From NCBI RefSeq assembly GCF_000422245.1, contig NZ_ATHI01000002.1, positions 1 to 64,000 of the forward strand: a stretch of 64,000 nt of DNA. Reading direction: 5' to 3'. Below the pieces are notes generated by a model that was not told the origin of the DNA, searched no databases, and saw nothing but the letters and a program-made list of their open reading frames with translations. The translations under genes were made by a program, and so were the position numbers. The stretch comes from Alkalidesulfovibrio alkalitolerans DSM 16529. GTDB lineage: Bacteria > Desulfobacterota > Desulfovibrionia > Desulfovibrionales > Desulfovibrionaceae. Positions 17,296 through 25,873 of this stretch are shown in pieces (the first letter of the stretch is position 1; each line of letters opens with the position of its first letter).

Positions 17296-17871
17296 CTATT
17301 TCAGGCGCGTGGCCGACAAGATGACGACGTCTTCCAGGGGAACGTCCTCATGTCCCATTCTCGATCCCACGGGCAGGCGATTGATGGTCTCCACTGTCCG
17401 CATGCCCTTCGACACCTTGCCGAAAACGCAGTAGCCGGGCCGTGTATCCGTGGCGTCGAGGTCGAAGTTGTTCAGGATGTTGATGAAGAACTGGCTCGCC
17501 GCGCTGTCGGGATCGTCCGCGCGGGCCATGGAAAGGGTGCCGCGCAGATTCCTGATGGCCGGGTCGGCTTCATTGGCTATGGGCAGCCGCGTGGCGCGTT
17601 CGGCCAGATTCACGTCGAAACCTCCTCCCTGAATGACGAAGTCGCGGATCACACGATGGAAGATGAGCCCATTGTAGTGCCCGGATTCGACATACTGCAG
17701 GAAGTTCCTCACCGTCTCAGGCGCGGCCTCCGGCCACAGTTCGATTTCAATCTCGCCGTGGGTCGTGGTCATGAGCACGAGGGGCCTGTCATTCGACTCC
17801 GCCGCGCCAGCCGTCCCCCACGTCAGGGAAACCAACAGCCCCAGGACAATCAGGATAGACAAATAACGCAT
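17296..17871 (-). CDS. Periplasmic cyclophilin-type peptidyl-prolyl isomerase
   Basis: The 191-residue precursor has a signal peptide of about 23 residues (to TAGAA). A cyclophilin domain with NGLIFHRVIRDFVIQGGGF and SQFFINILNN carries the conserved catalytic Arg and Phe/Gln residues. It would assist folding of exported proteins. The loop around residues 98-113 is short, as in bacterial periplasmic cyclophilins. It lies 30 bp downstream of the class V aminotransferase gene on the same strand, so the two probably share a transcript. Confidence 0.92.
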   Translation of the reverse strand: MRYLSILIVLGLLVSLTWGTAGAAESNDRPLVLMTTTHGEIEIELWPEAAPETVRNFLQYVESGHYNGLIFHRVIRDFVIQGGGFDVNLAERATRLPIANEADPAIRNLRGTLSMARADDPDSAASQFFINILNNFDLDATDTRPGYCVFGKVSKGMRTVETINRLPVGSRMGHEDVPLEDVVILSATRLK

Positions 17872-17901
17872 GAAACCAACTCCTTGACTCGTGATACATA
17901 A

Positions 17902-19041
17902 TTATGAAACCAAAACTTCGCCCAGATGGTTCAGATAGACGGCGAGCATCTCCTCGCTCACATCGCCCATGTGGCCGATGCGAAAGCACACCCGCTCCCC
18001 GGCCGCCTCCAGTTCCTGGTTCAGCTTGCCGTAACCGGGATCGAAGAGATAGCCCCGGCCGCGCATGGTCTCCTTGACTTTCTTCAGCCGGGCCGTGTCG
18101 AAGCCTTTGGGGGCGCGAACCGCCGTGAGCGTCGGCGAGCGGCTGCCCTCGGCGGCCATGAGGTCGAACCCGGAAAGTCCGGCCACGAAGCCGTGGGCCA
18201 TGTCGCGCAGCCGCTCGTGGCGGTCAAAGCGGGCGCTTATTCCCTCGACGGTCACGATGTGTTCGAGTTGCACGGCCAACTGGTTGCACAGCGTGGTGCT
18301 CGGCGTGGTCAGGGTCTGATGCTTCCTGGCCCGCTCCACCTGGCGCAGGATGTCCGAGGAGAAGCCCCGGTGCTGCACCCTCGCCGCCTTCTCCAGGGCC
18401 TCGGGCGCCACGAAGGCGATGCCAAAGCCCGCGGGCAGTCCCAGGGCTTTTTGCGTCGCCGTGGCGTAGAAGGCGCAGCCCGAGTCGGCAAGATCGAGCG
18501 GCGCGCCGCCGAAGACGCTCACTCCGTCCGTCAGGGGCAGCGCCCCGCGCTCGCGGATCAGGCGGCAGGCGGCCTTATAGTCGTTGATCACCCCGGTCGA
18601 AGTCTCGTTGTGAGTCACGGCTACAACGGCGGGGCGTTGAGTCTTCAGGGTATCGTCGAGCCGGTTCAGGTCGATGGCCTCGCCTGGAGCGAAACGAAGC
18701 GTGGCCACGCGCTTGCCATTGGACTCGGACATGGTGCGCCACAGGTCCCCGAAGGCTCCAACCACGACGTGCAAGATGGTCTCGTCGGCGGCCACGAGGC
18801 TTCGGATCGCAGCTTCCATGGCCGTCGAACCCGATCCGTTGAACAGGATGGGAACGTGGTCGTCGCCCGCCTGGGCCAGGGCCCGCAGATGACGCATGGC
18901 CGGGCCCAGCCGCTTCTCGTTCTCGCTGTCGCGATGGCCGAACTCGGGCAGGCTCCCGGTCGCGCGCACGCGGGGAGAGAGCCAGGTCGGGCCGGTGATG
19001 AACAGAGTCAGGTCGGTGAATTCGTCGTCTATGGGGGGCAT
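17902..19041 (-). CDS. Class V PLP-dependent aminotransferase (alanine-glyoxylate / serine-pyruvate type)
   Basis: The 379-residue fold-type I enzyme has FITGPTWLSPRV near the N-terminus and NGSGSTAMEAAIRSL in the cofactor phosphate-binding region. LTDGVSVFGG carries Asp172, and the Schiff-base Lys198 is in ATATQKALGLPAG. The family transfers amino groups among alanine, serine and glyoxylate, and some members feed glycine/serine metabolism. The exact substrate cannot be told. It is the first gene of a pair with the cyclophilin. Confidence 0.88.
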   Translation of the reverse strand: MPPIDDEFTDLTLFITGPTWLSPRVRATGSLPEFGHRDSENEKRLGPAMRHLRALAQAGDDHVPILFNGSGSTAMEAAIRSLVAADETILHVVVGAFGDLWRTMSESNGKRVATLRFAPGEAIDLNRLDDTLKTQRPAVVAVTHNETSTGVINDYKAACRLIRERGALPLTDGVSVFGGAPLDLADSGCAFYATATQKALGLPAGFGIAFVAPEALEKAARVQHRGFSSDILRQVERARKHQTLTTPSTTLCNQLAVQLEHIVTVEGISARFDRHERLRDMAHGFVAGLSGFDLMAAEGSRSPTLTAVRAPKGFDTARLKKVKETMRGRGYLFDPGYGKLNQELEAAGERVCFRIGHMGDVSEEMLAVYLNHLGEVLVS

Positions 19042-19119
19042 GCCTTTCCTCGCGTGGGTTTCGAGACCGGGTTCTAGAAGGCCCGGCCTCTCTTGTAAAG
19101 CCCCGCGAGACCTGCCGCC

Positions 19120-19437
19120 TCAGGCCAGCAACCCGCCCACGATGGCGCCAAGCAGGAGCATGCCTATGTTGAGGACATAGAAGAGAAAGCCCGTGGCCGC
19201 CATAAGCGCTCCCACCACAGGCAATCCGGTCATGAGCGTGGAGGCGAGAAGAAGCACCACGGCCAGGATCACACCCGGCAAGAGCGCCGCGAGGATGCCG
19301 TTGCCCACGCCGCCCGCCTTCTTGCCACCCACGAGCCCTGCGAGCAAGGGGCCGATCACCGGCAGCCAGAAAAGCAGCACGGAAATGACCACCATCCAGA
19401 TTGCGCCGCCGACAACGTTGTCTTTTCCATTCGCCAT
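19120..19437 (-). CDS. Small hydrophobic membrane protein
   Basis: The 105-residue protein has three hydrophobic stretches (about 12-38, 46-68 and 74-104) rich in Gly/Leu/Val, and a short charged N-terminus. No motif was recognised. It begins one base after the stop of the cupin gene, so the two are very likely translated from one message. Confidence 0.65.
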   Translation of the reverse strand: MANGKDNVVGGAIWMVVISVLLFWLPVIGPLLAGLVGGKKAGGVGNGILAALLPGVILAVVLLLASTLMTGLPVVGALMAATGFLFYVLNIGMLLLGAIVGGLLA

Positions 19438-19438
19438 A

Positions 19439-19765
19439 TCAGCTCACCTCCACGGGTATGAAGTCGAAAACCTCGCCGCGCTGCACGAGAAGAAAACGGC
19501 ACAGCCCATCGCCTTTGTTGCTCACCATGTGCGGTCTACCGGAGACAATCTCGGCCGACTGTCCCGGAAAGAGGCGAAAAATTGCCGGCGGGGATTCGGC
19601 CTCAATGTGCAGATCGCCTTCGAGACAATAGAATATGTCGTCCGCTGCGGAATGGAAATGTCGAGGCACCTGCTCTCCCTGCCCCAGGTGCATTTCGAGA
19701 ACGCGAAGCCGCGGAGCCTCGGCGACCACATGCCGCTTCAGCACACAATAAGGTTTGGCCGACAT
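19439..19765 (-). CDS. Cupin-domain protein
   Basis: The 108-residue single cupin barrel carries metal-ligand candidates His37 and His39 (PRHFHSAADDIFYCLEG) and His79 (GRPHMVSN). These small cupins are metal-binding sensors or enzymes of many kinds; no substrate can be inferred. The start at 19765 gives the usual N-terminus; an upstream in-frame start at 19819 would add 18 residues without cupin character. It is coupled to the downstream membrane protein. Confidence 0.8.
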   Translation of the reverse strand: MSAKPYCVLKRHVVAEAPRLRVLEMHLGQGEQVPRHFHSAADDIFYCLEGDLHIEAESPPAIFRLFPGQSAEIVSGRPHMVSNKGDGLCRFLLVQRGEVFDFIPVEVS

Positions 19766-19936
19766 TCCACTCTCCTCGCCCCGGGCCCGCCCGGCAAAAC
19801 ACCTAAGGCCTGCGGTCACGAACGGGGATTTCTGATCGAAATCTGCCCTTTTCCCTTGCGAGCGTCAATGTGACACTTCCAAGGCCTGGAATTATCCAGC
19901 GAATTTCCTGTTGAAAAAAGAGCTTGCTTCTCAATC

Positions 19937-20782
19937 CTACGCGTCGTGCACGAGGCAATATACGCGCACCAGAATTCCCGAAGGTGTGGTCAGACAAAAG
20001 GACGGCGGAATTTCGGCCGCCGCCTCCAGGAGAGAGCCGGGACATTCTTCGGCGCGGCACTCCTTGACAGGCACTCCCCGCGCCCCGAGCGCGGCGCGCA
20101 TGTAGCCCGCCACGATATCCCATATCCCGTCCGCCATGGGTCCAGACGGGACGTCTTCCTCCAAGCGCCCCGGTCCGTCCAGGCCCGACGCGGCTTCGCA
20201 TGGCAGGAGAAGCGCGAAGATGAGCTTCTCGCCGTCGCCGAGCGTCACGACCAAGCGGCGGCAGAAATCCTCGGCCGCATCGTCTGCGCAATCGGCCGCA
20301 GCGAGAGGCTTGACCTCTTGGTGCATGAAACGCAGAAATGCCCGGGCGAGGGCCTCGGCCAGCACCTGCCTGGCAACGGCGGCAACCCCTTCACCAAACA
20401 CCCGGCGGGCTTCCCCGCGCCGGTCTTCTTCAGCGTGAAATTCCTCAAGCAACGGACTGAGGCGATCCGCCGTGAGCACTCCCATTTCCAGCAGCACCTC
20501 TCCCAGATGGCTGTTGTGGATGTTTTGGGAGAACAAGAGATCATCGAGATCCTTTTGACCGAGCATGCCCATCTCCAGGGCGATCTCGCCGAAGGGCCTG
20601 TCACGTTTCCGTTGGGCCTCGAATATCTCGGTCACCTGCGCGCGAGAGAGCAATCCCCGGCTCACGGCCATGTCGCCGATGCGGCGATTGCCCTCGCGCT
20701 GGCGCTTGAGCGCCTCGGTTAGTTGCCGCGCGTCGATGACGCCCTTGTGCAGAAGGTGCAGTCCGATGAAATTGGCGTCCAT
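19937..20782 (-). CDS. MshEN/GspE-N-like repeat protein with C-terminal unknown domain
   Basis: In the 281-residue product, the first about 120 residues contain four copies of a helical motif of the type LLxxGVIDxxQLxEAL (around residues 8, 40, 70 and 95). This resembles the N-terminal domain of type II secretion/MSHA ATPases, which in some proteins binds c-di-GMP. The C-terminal 140 residues (GEKLIFALLLPCE, DGIWDIVAGYMR) may be CheX-like; this is uncertain. The ATG at 20782 has GAGG ten bases upstream. A GTG at 20797 would overlap the preceding stop as GTGA. Confidence 0.6.
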   Translation of the reverse strand: MDANFIGLHLLHKGVIDARQLTEALKRQREGNRRIGDMAVSRGLLSRAQVTEIFEAQRKRDRPFGEIALEMGMLGQKDLDDLLFSQNIHNSHLGEVLLEMGVLTADRLSPLLEEFHAEEDRRGEARRVFGEGVAAVARQVLAEALARAFLRFMHQEVKPLAAADCADDAAEDFCRRLVVTLGDGEKLIFALLLPCEAASGLDGPGRLEEDVPSGPMADGIWDIVAGYMRAALGARGVPVKECRAEECPGSLLEAAAEIPPSFCLTTPSGILVRVYCLVHDA

Positions 20783-20793
20783 GAAACCTGGCC

Positions 20794-21600
20794 TCACTCG
20801 TGCTCATCGATGGCCGCGAACTCTCCGGGAATGTCTGCGGCGCTCCCTCCGCTCGACGAGATCGTGGCGGAGTTTTTTCTGACCCAGGCCAGAAGTTTTC
20901 TAGCCTCGTAGAAATCAGGCCGTAGCGCAAGAGCTTGCTCAAGGCGTTCGGTGGCCTCCTCGGCACGCCCCTTGCCCACCAACGCGCGAGCGAAATTGTA
21001 CAACAGGTTCTCGTCCCTGGTGCAATACTCCTCGGCGCGGGAGTAAAATTGAAGCGCCTGATCGTGCAATCCCGCCTTCCGCAGCCTGATGCCGAATTCG
21101 TTGAAGAGATGTTTGTGTTCGACGTCAAAACCGGCCTGAAGCTCAATGAGGCGACGGAAAACAAGGTCCGCCTTGTGCGTCTCGCCCCGGTCGAGGTAGG
21201 TCAGACCGAAGCCGAACGTCGCCCGGATGTTGGTTTCGTCGATGCGCAGGGCCTGCTTGAACTCGTATTCGGCGCTGTAGGTCTGCCCCTTCTCGCGCAG
21301 CCGCTCCGCCCTGGCGATGGTCTTGGTCAACTCGCGCACCGCCGGCCGCACCTTGTTCATGTACAGGTCGGGCTCGGGCGTGAAATCCGCGAGCAGCGCC
21401 TCGTGCTCGACGCTCCAGGCTTTGCCTACGGGCACGAAATTGTCGTTCAGATAACGGAGGGAATACGTGCCGTTGGCCTGTTCCTCGGCATAGACGAACA
21501 TGGTCTGCACGTTTTTCTGCTTGGTTGTTCCAGCGCCGATCTTGCTCACGTTGAGCACGGAAAAGACACCGATAAAGCGTTCAGCAGTTGTCTGGTTCAT
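20794..21600 (-). CDS. Tetratricopeptide-repeat protein
   Basis: The 268-residue protein has a conserved-looking N-terminal segment (ERFIGVFSVLNVSKIGAGTT). About four TPR units follow between residues 95 and 240 (YSAEYEFKQALRIDETN, ALQFYSRAEEYC, ATERLEQALALRPDFYEA). It would be a protein-interaction scaffold. The start at 21600 gives the expected N-terminus; in-frame extension to 21741 is low-complexity and has no ribosome site. It leads directly into the MshEN-like gene and the two likely work together. Confidence 0.78.
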   Translation of the reverse strand: MNQTTAERFIGVFSVLNVSKIGAGTTKQKNVQTMFVYAEEQANGTYSLRYLNDNFVPVGKAWSVEHEALLADFTPEPDLYMNKVRPAVRELTKTIARAERLREKGQTYSAEYEFKQALRIDETNIRATFGFGLTYLDRGETHKADLVFRRLIELQAGFDVEHKHLFNEFGIRLRKAGLHDQALQFYSRAEEYCTRDENLLYNFARALVGKGRAEEATERLEQALALRPDFYEARKLLAWVRKNSATISSSGGSAADIPGEFAAIDEHE

Positions 21601-21825
21601 GCCTGGATTGCACTCGTATCGACTTGTCAGGTCAAGGGTTTTTTTCCCTTCGATCGCCTGCAACATGTCTTTTCTTCCCGCGCTTGGCAAGCCCGGGCAA
21701 CGAGGCGGCTTTGAGTGCGAACACCTTGCCTGCCGCGCCAAGGGCCTGTAGAGAGCATCCTGCGCAGGCCGCGCAGATTAAAGACCGTCAAGGCCGCAAC
21801 ACATCGACAACACCCGGGAGGAGCC

Positions 21826-22119
21826 ATGTTCGAGACCATCGACGACATCACGGTCAATTACGAGGAAGACGGCCGCCAGACCGTCGAGGAACTCGACAAG
21901 GTCGTGCTCAGCAAGGGCCAGTGGACCACGATCCTCTTCCGTTTCCGCCAGTACGACCCGAAGCTCGACGACTTCGGACCGGATCGCTACGCCATTCGCC
22001 GCTACAGAAAGATCGGCGGCAGCTACAAGCAGCAGTCCAAGTTCATCATTTCAAGCCCCAAGCAGGCCAGGATGATCGTGGACGCCCTGAACGGCTGGCT
22101 GGCCCAGATCGACGACTAG
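21826..22119 (+). CDS. Small conserved hypothetical protein
   Basis: The 97-residue soluble, charged protein contains VVLSKGQWTTILFRFRQYD, FGPDRYAIRRYRK and KQARMIVDALNGWL. The pattern of basic beta-strands followed by a helix suggests a small nucleic-acid-binding fold, but I recognise no family. GGGAGGAG precedes the ATG at 21826; the frame is open upstream without a site. It is divergent from the TPR gene. Confidence 0.7.
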   Translation: MFETIDDITVNYEEDGRQTVEELDKVVLSKGQWTTILFRFRQYDPKLDDFGPDRYAIRRYRKIGGSYKQQSKFIISSPKQARMIVDALNGWLAQIDD

Positions 22120-22330
22120 CAGGACCGCGAACGTCGTTCACGGACACCCCGCAATGCGCAGGAAAAATTCAACTTTTCCTAAGCAATTATTTTTACATGG
22201 AATAAAAAATTATTTCCCTAAAATCCCTGCCCCATAAGGATTTCGAGCCGGAATTCCATCCAGAGAAGGCCATATTCGCGCCGTGAAGGCAGACATGGAC
22301 TCCCGATTCGTGTAAGAGTGAAAGTAACCT

Positions 22331-22361
22331 CCCGCCATCTCCAACGGCGGCGGGAAGGTCT
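22331..22361 (+). promoter_or_regulatory. Leader hairpin upstream of the 54-residue gene
   Basis: TCCCGCC...GGCGGGA can pair across about a dozen bases, ending some 20 nt before the start codon at 22383. It has no T-tract and may be a leader structure or the end of the upstream transcript. Confidence 0.3.
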
Positions 22362-22382
22362 TTCACGGATGGGAGGAAGACC

Positions 22383-22547
22383 ATGGACCTGATCACGATC
22401 CTTACGGCCTCCATTTTCGCGGCGGTGGCGGTTGCGGCCCTTCGGGGACTGCGACGCCGTCGGAACAACGACCCCGTGCAGCGGCTCAATTTCGACCTCT
22501 ATAAGAAGCGCGAAATGGGCAGACGAGGCCTTGCGGGCAAGTTCTAA
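22383..22547 (+). CDS. 54-residue single-pass membrane miniprotein
   Basis: The ATG at 22383 has a strong GGGAGGAAGACC in front. The product starts MDLITILTASIFAAVAVAAL, a single membrane helix, then has a very basic stretch (RGLRRRRNN). The tail contains FDLYKKREMGRRG. The stop TAA is at 22545. The ribosome site, the N-terminal helix and the basic stop-transfer stretch support a real gene. The function is unknown; small inner-membrane proteins like this often modulate a larger partner. Confidence 0.65.
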   Translation: MDLITILTASIFAAVAVAALRGLRRRRNNDPVQRLNFDLYKKREMGRRGLAGKF

Positions 22548-22905
22548 ACGCAGGCGCGGTCGGAAAGCCAGGCGAACCGAGTCGGCTCTCAGGGGGGAGA
22601 GAACGGCGCGACGCATGTCCGACACAGGCGTCCCTCTGGACGGCGCGTTCCATCGCGGCCTTCCGTTTCCCGCCCCAACGGCCGGATACGCTTGCCTGCG
22701 GGTAGAGGACGTGCGCGACGAATGTCACATTTTTCTTCGGCACACCGAAAAATAACGTGTTTCCCCACTTTTTCGTATTCCGTCTTTGCGGTATGCTTTC
22801 GCAAAGGGGAATTTTCGCCCAACGCGCCCGGACCTTAGCCGTCCGGCTGCGATACGGGCGAGACTGCCGCTCCCAGGCGACCAGCGCGAACGCGAGGATG
22901 ACTGC
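22548..22905. other. Intergenic region upstream of the HDOD gene
   Basis: These 358 bp have no supported gene. An AT-rich patch (22728-22770) holds a small TTCGG-CACA-CCGAA hairpin flanked by T and A runs. A 46-codon frame from 22616 ends near it but lacks a correctly spaced ribosome site. Confidence 0.4.
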
Positions 22906-23949
22906 ATGACGGCCACGACGGAAAGTATTGCCAAGGCAGTCCCGATCTGCGCGGCGCGATTTGTCGCCAATGACATCGACCACCCGGTTGGAGAGGCGCT
23001 ACATTCTCTCGCCGTCGCCCGCCTCGCCCGAATTCTGGACAGTGGCGGCGCGTCCGCATGGTCTATGCCACGAGGCGAGCGCCCCCCGATCACCGAGCCG
23101 AACCCGCGCATCGACCCCGTGGACCTTTTGCAACGCGACATTCGCCTGCCCAGCCTGCCAGGCGTCCTGACGGAACTTCAGGACACAGCCGCGCGCCCCA
23201 CGAGTTCGGTGGAGGATCTGGCCTCCGTGGTCGCGCGCGACCCGAGTCTTGCGGCGCTCATCCTGCGCCTGGTGAACAGCGCCTTCTACGGCTGCCCGCA
23301 GCGCATCGAAACGATTTCACGAGCCGTGGCCGTCTTGGGCATGCGCCAGTTGAACATGCTTGCCACGGGTGCCTGTGTAGCGCGTCTTTTCGGCGAAATG
23401 CCGGATGAAACTATCGATCTCGTGGACTTCTGGCGGCACAGTGTGGGCGTCGGACTCGCCGCCAGGGCACTGGCCCTGCGTCTGGGACTTTCCGAGCCCG
23501 AGCGGCATTTCACGGCCGGACTCTTGCACGACATCGGCCGACTGGCCCTGTGCGTGGCCGCGCCGGACCGGGCCCGCCGTGTACACGAACTGTGCGCCAA
23601 GGGCATGGCCATCGGCGACGCCGAGGCAGCTTGCGGTCTGGACCACGCCGTTTTCGGCGGCATGCTCCTGCGCAAGTGGAACCTGCCCTTCCCCTTGGCC
23701 TTGGCGGTCCTGCGCCACCACACGCCTACCCGCGAAGACGCTGGGGTGGGAGCCGCCCTGACCCATGTGGCCGACATCATGGTCACGACCTTGTATCCCG
23801 CCGCAAACGGTGAATTCGTCATTCCTCGCCTCGACATCGCGGCCCTGACTCGGCTCGGCATCACCCCCGACGATGTGATGACCGCAAGCGCCGAACTCGA
23901 CGAATGGCTCGCCGCGACCATGGAAACATTCTTCGGGCACGCGGCCTGA
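22906..23949 (+). CDS. HDOD-domain signalling protein
   Basis: In the 347-residue protein, an HDOD domain (about 75-290) is recognised from LPSLPGVLTELQD, the SAFYGCPQRIETISRAVAVLG stretch and ERHFTAGLLHDIGRLAL. HDOD proteins are non-canonical HD relatives used in signal transduction. Here LLHDIGR keeps an H-D pair, so loss of phosphohydrolase activity is not certain. GCGAGGATGACTGC precedes the ATG; upstream in-frame sequence to 22786 is not protein-like. No chemoreceptor or kinase adjoins it. Confidence 0.85.
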   Translation: MTATTESIAKAVPICAARFVANDIDHPVGEALHSLAVARLARILDSGGASAWSMPRGERPPITEPNPRIDPVDLLQRDIRLPSLPGVLTELQDTAARPTSSVEDLASVVARDPSLAALILRLVNSAFYGCPQRIETISRAVAVLGMRQLNMLATGACVARLFGEMPDETIDLVDFWRHSVGVGLAARALALRLGLSEPERHFTAGLLHDIGRLALCVAAPDRARRVHELCAKGMAIGDAEAACGLDHAVFGGMLLRKWNLPFPLALAVLRHHTPTREDAGVGAALTHVADIMVTTLYPAANGEFVIPRLDIAALTRLGITPDDVMTASAELDEWLAATMETFFGHAA

Positions 23950-23958
23950 GTCTTGCGC

Positions 23959-23991
23959 GGCCGGGCGGCGCGACGTATACTCCGCCCGGCC
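23959..23991 (+). promoter_or_regulatory. 10-bp-stem hairpin abutting the methyltransferase start codon
   Basis: GGCCGGGCGG (23959-23968) pairs perfectly with CCGCCCGGCC (23982-23991). The second arm ends on the base before the ATG at 23992. The loop CGCGACGTATACT contains no obvious Shine-Dalgarno. The structure would both follow the HDOD stop and hide the initiation site. Confidence 0.5.
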
Positions 23992-24939
23992 ATGACCCAC
24001 GATTCCCCCCTGCCACTCAACCAAAATCTGACGGTCTACCAAGCCGCCCCTGACTACGCCGACGACCTCGCACGCGAGCTTGCCCACATGGGTGTCGTGG
24101 TCCTCGCGCGGCGCGATCCGCTCTTCGTGGCCGAGGGCTCGCCCGTGGACGCAGCCTGGGCGCAAAACGTATGGTTGGAGGCAATGGTTGCGCGCGTCGC
24201 CTCCATCGGCGAGACTGCCCGCACGCTCCGGGCCATGCAGCGCAACTGGAGTGCCGTGCCCGTAGGACACTACCGCCGCACCGCACTGGTCGTCGAAAAA
24301 CTCCCGCCCGTCTCCGCCCGGCACCTCGTCTTCGGCGCGCCCGCACCAAGCGCGCCGCTTGGAGCTTTCACACTGTGGGACGAGCACACGCTGATCGCCT
24401 CGCCGCGCTGCAAAAGCCCCTTCGCCAATGGCGCGCCACATTTCGAGGAGGACACCGTCAATCCCCCCAACCGGGCCTACCTCAAGCTATGGGAAGCCCT
24501 GACACTCTTGCCCGAACGGCCCGTGCCGGGTCAGCTTTGCCTCGATCTCGGCGGCAGCCCCGGCGGCTGGGCATATGTGCTGCAATCCCTCGGCGCGCGA
24601 GTCCTGTGCATCGACAAGGCCCCGCTCGACCCGAGGATAGCCCACTTACCCCTTGTGGAAACGTGCCTGGGCAGTGCCTTTGCGCTGGAGCCACGCATTG
24701 CCGGGGCGGTGGATTGGTTGTTCTCGGACGTGATCTGCTATCCTGAAAGATTGCTGCAGATGGTGAGGACTTGGCTTTTGGAGGGAGAATGCCGCCGTTT
24801 CGTGTGCACGGTGAAACTACAGGGGCCGTGCGAGAAAGGAACCTTCGAAACGCTCGACGCCTTCAAGGCTATTCCCGGCTCTCGACTTATGCACCTCTCC
24901 CACAACAAGCACGAACTGACCTGGATCAAGCTCGCCTGA
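23992..24939 (+). CDS. FtsJ/RrmJ-type 2'-O-ribose RNA methyltransferase (RlmM-like)
   Basis: The 315-residue enzyme has an N-terminal domain of about 150 residues and a SAM-binding Rossmann domain with LDLGGSPGGWAY (184-195). The K-D-K-E tetrad of FtsJ enzymes can be placed: Lys165 (RAYLKLWEAL), Asp246 (LFSDVIC), Lys275 (CTVKLQGP) and Glu308 (NKHELTW). The layout matches RlmM (23S rRNA C2498 ribose methylation) though it is shorter. The target remains inferred. The start codon sits directly after a strong hairpin and has no evident ribosome site. Confidence 0.83.
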   Translation: MTHDSPLPLNQNLTVYQAAPDYADDLARELAHMGVVVLARRDPLFVAEGSPVDAAWAQNVWLEAMVARVASIGETARTLRAMQRNWSAVPVGHYRRTALVVEKLPPVSARHLVFGAPAPSAPLGAFTLWDEHTLIASPRCKSPFANGAPHFEEDTVNPPNRAYLKLWEALTLLPERPVPGQLCLDLGGSPGGWAYVLQSLGARVLCIDKAPLDPRIAHLPLVETCLGSAFALEPRIAGAVDWLFSDVICYPERLLQMVRTWLLEGECRRFVCTVKLQGPCEKGTFETLDAFKAIPGSRLMHLSHNKHELTWIKLA

Positions 24940-25450
24940 CCCCTTGCCCGCTCAAAGTCTCGCTCAGACTCTTGCATTGCGGGAGTCTTGCCGCGTATTG
25001 CGCACGCGAACAGCTTTGCGGAATCGAAAAAAGACGTGGAGAAGATAGGATTCGCCGCATCGAGCATGTGATGCGATATTCAAAAACTGCTACAGGAGGG
25101 GATTCGATATCGGATAGCTTGCACAAAAGGATTCGCCGTAGTCGCGCTATACCGGATTGTCCGGTTGTTTCCCGAGATCGGCTCAGGGAACTGACGCGCG
25201 AACGGGCGAATCCATTGCGGCACTCATTTGCCGGGTATGGGAGTTGAAGTTAACGGCCAGCACCCTCCGTTCGCATTATAACGGATCTGACGAAGACCAC
25301 CTTCGCCATTGCTTTCTACTTACCTCTCCGCAATGCATTTGTAAAGAAGAATGGCACAAGCTGCTGGAAAAAAGAATGGGGAGCGAGTGCGTTGGCTACT
25401 CTTCTTTTCTCATCATTTTAGCACACTACGAAGGCAGCGCAGCCTGTGCC
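24940..25450. other. Lower-GC intergenic region without supported gene
   Basis: These 511 bp are visibly poorer in GC than the genes either side. The 10-mer GGATTCGCCG occurs at 25048-25057 and 25129-25138. GGCGAATCC, complementary to nine of its bases, is at 25205-25213. Frames crossing it mix unlike halves and lack ribosome sites. A decayed gene or short acquired segment is possible. Confidence 0.45.
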
Positions 25451-25873
25451 CTAGCCGTCGGGATCGGGCGGCTTGCGCAGATTCTTGGCCCTTCCACGCA
25501 ACTTCTTGGTCGCCACCCGGCGCGCCTTGGCCGCGCGGCCCGGCTTGGTCGCACGCCGCGGCGCATCGACCGCCAGGGCCTGCGCCAGAATGCGCGCCAG
25601 CCGCGCTACCGCTTCCGCGCGGTTGTCCGCCTGGCTGCGAGTTCCCCGGGCCACGATGCGCAGCCTGCCCCGCGAATCCAGACGTGAGGCCAGCCGGTCC
25701 AAAAGCCGTTCGCGCTGGTCGGGCGAAAGCGACGGCGAGGCGGCCACGTCGAAGACCAGGGCCGCGGCCGTGCTCGTGGTGTTGACGTGCTGCCCTCCCG
25801 GCCCGCCAGCACGGACGAAGGAGAACTCCAACTCGCTCTCGGGGATGGAAAGATCCGGCGCGACGACGATCAC
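25451..25873 (-). CDS. arfB: Alternative ribosome-rescue factor ArfB (GGQ hydrolase)
   Basis: In the 140-residue protein, the release-factor-like domain has RAGGPGGQHVN, with GGQ at 26-28. A C-terminal basic tail (RRATKPGRAAKARRVATKK) would enter the empty mRNA channel. It hydrolyses peptidyl-tRNA on stalled ribosomes. The start is a GTG overlapping the stop of the upstream MATE gene (GTGA), so translation is coupled to the exporter. Confidence 0.92.
   Translation of the reverse strand: MIVVAPDLSIPESELEFSFVRAGGPGGQHVNTTSTAAALVFDVAASPSLSPDQRERLLDRLASRLDSRGRLRIVARGTRSQADNRAEAVARLARILAQALAVDAPRRATKPGRAAKARRVATKKLRGRAKNLRKPPDPDG

Noticed and set aside
25157-25687. Rightward 176-codon frame entering arfB
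   Set aside because: Its second half is antisense to arfB and the first half has no ribosome site or recognisable sequence.
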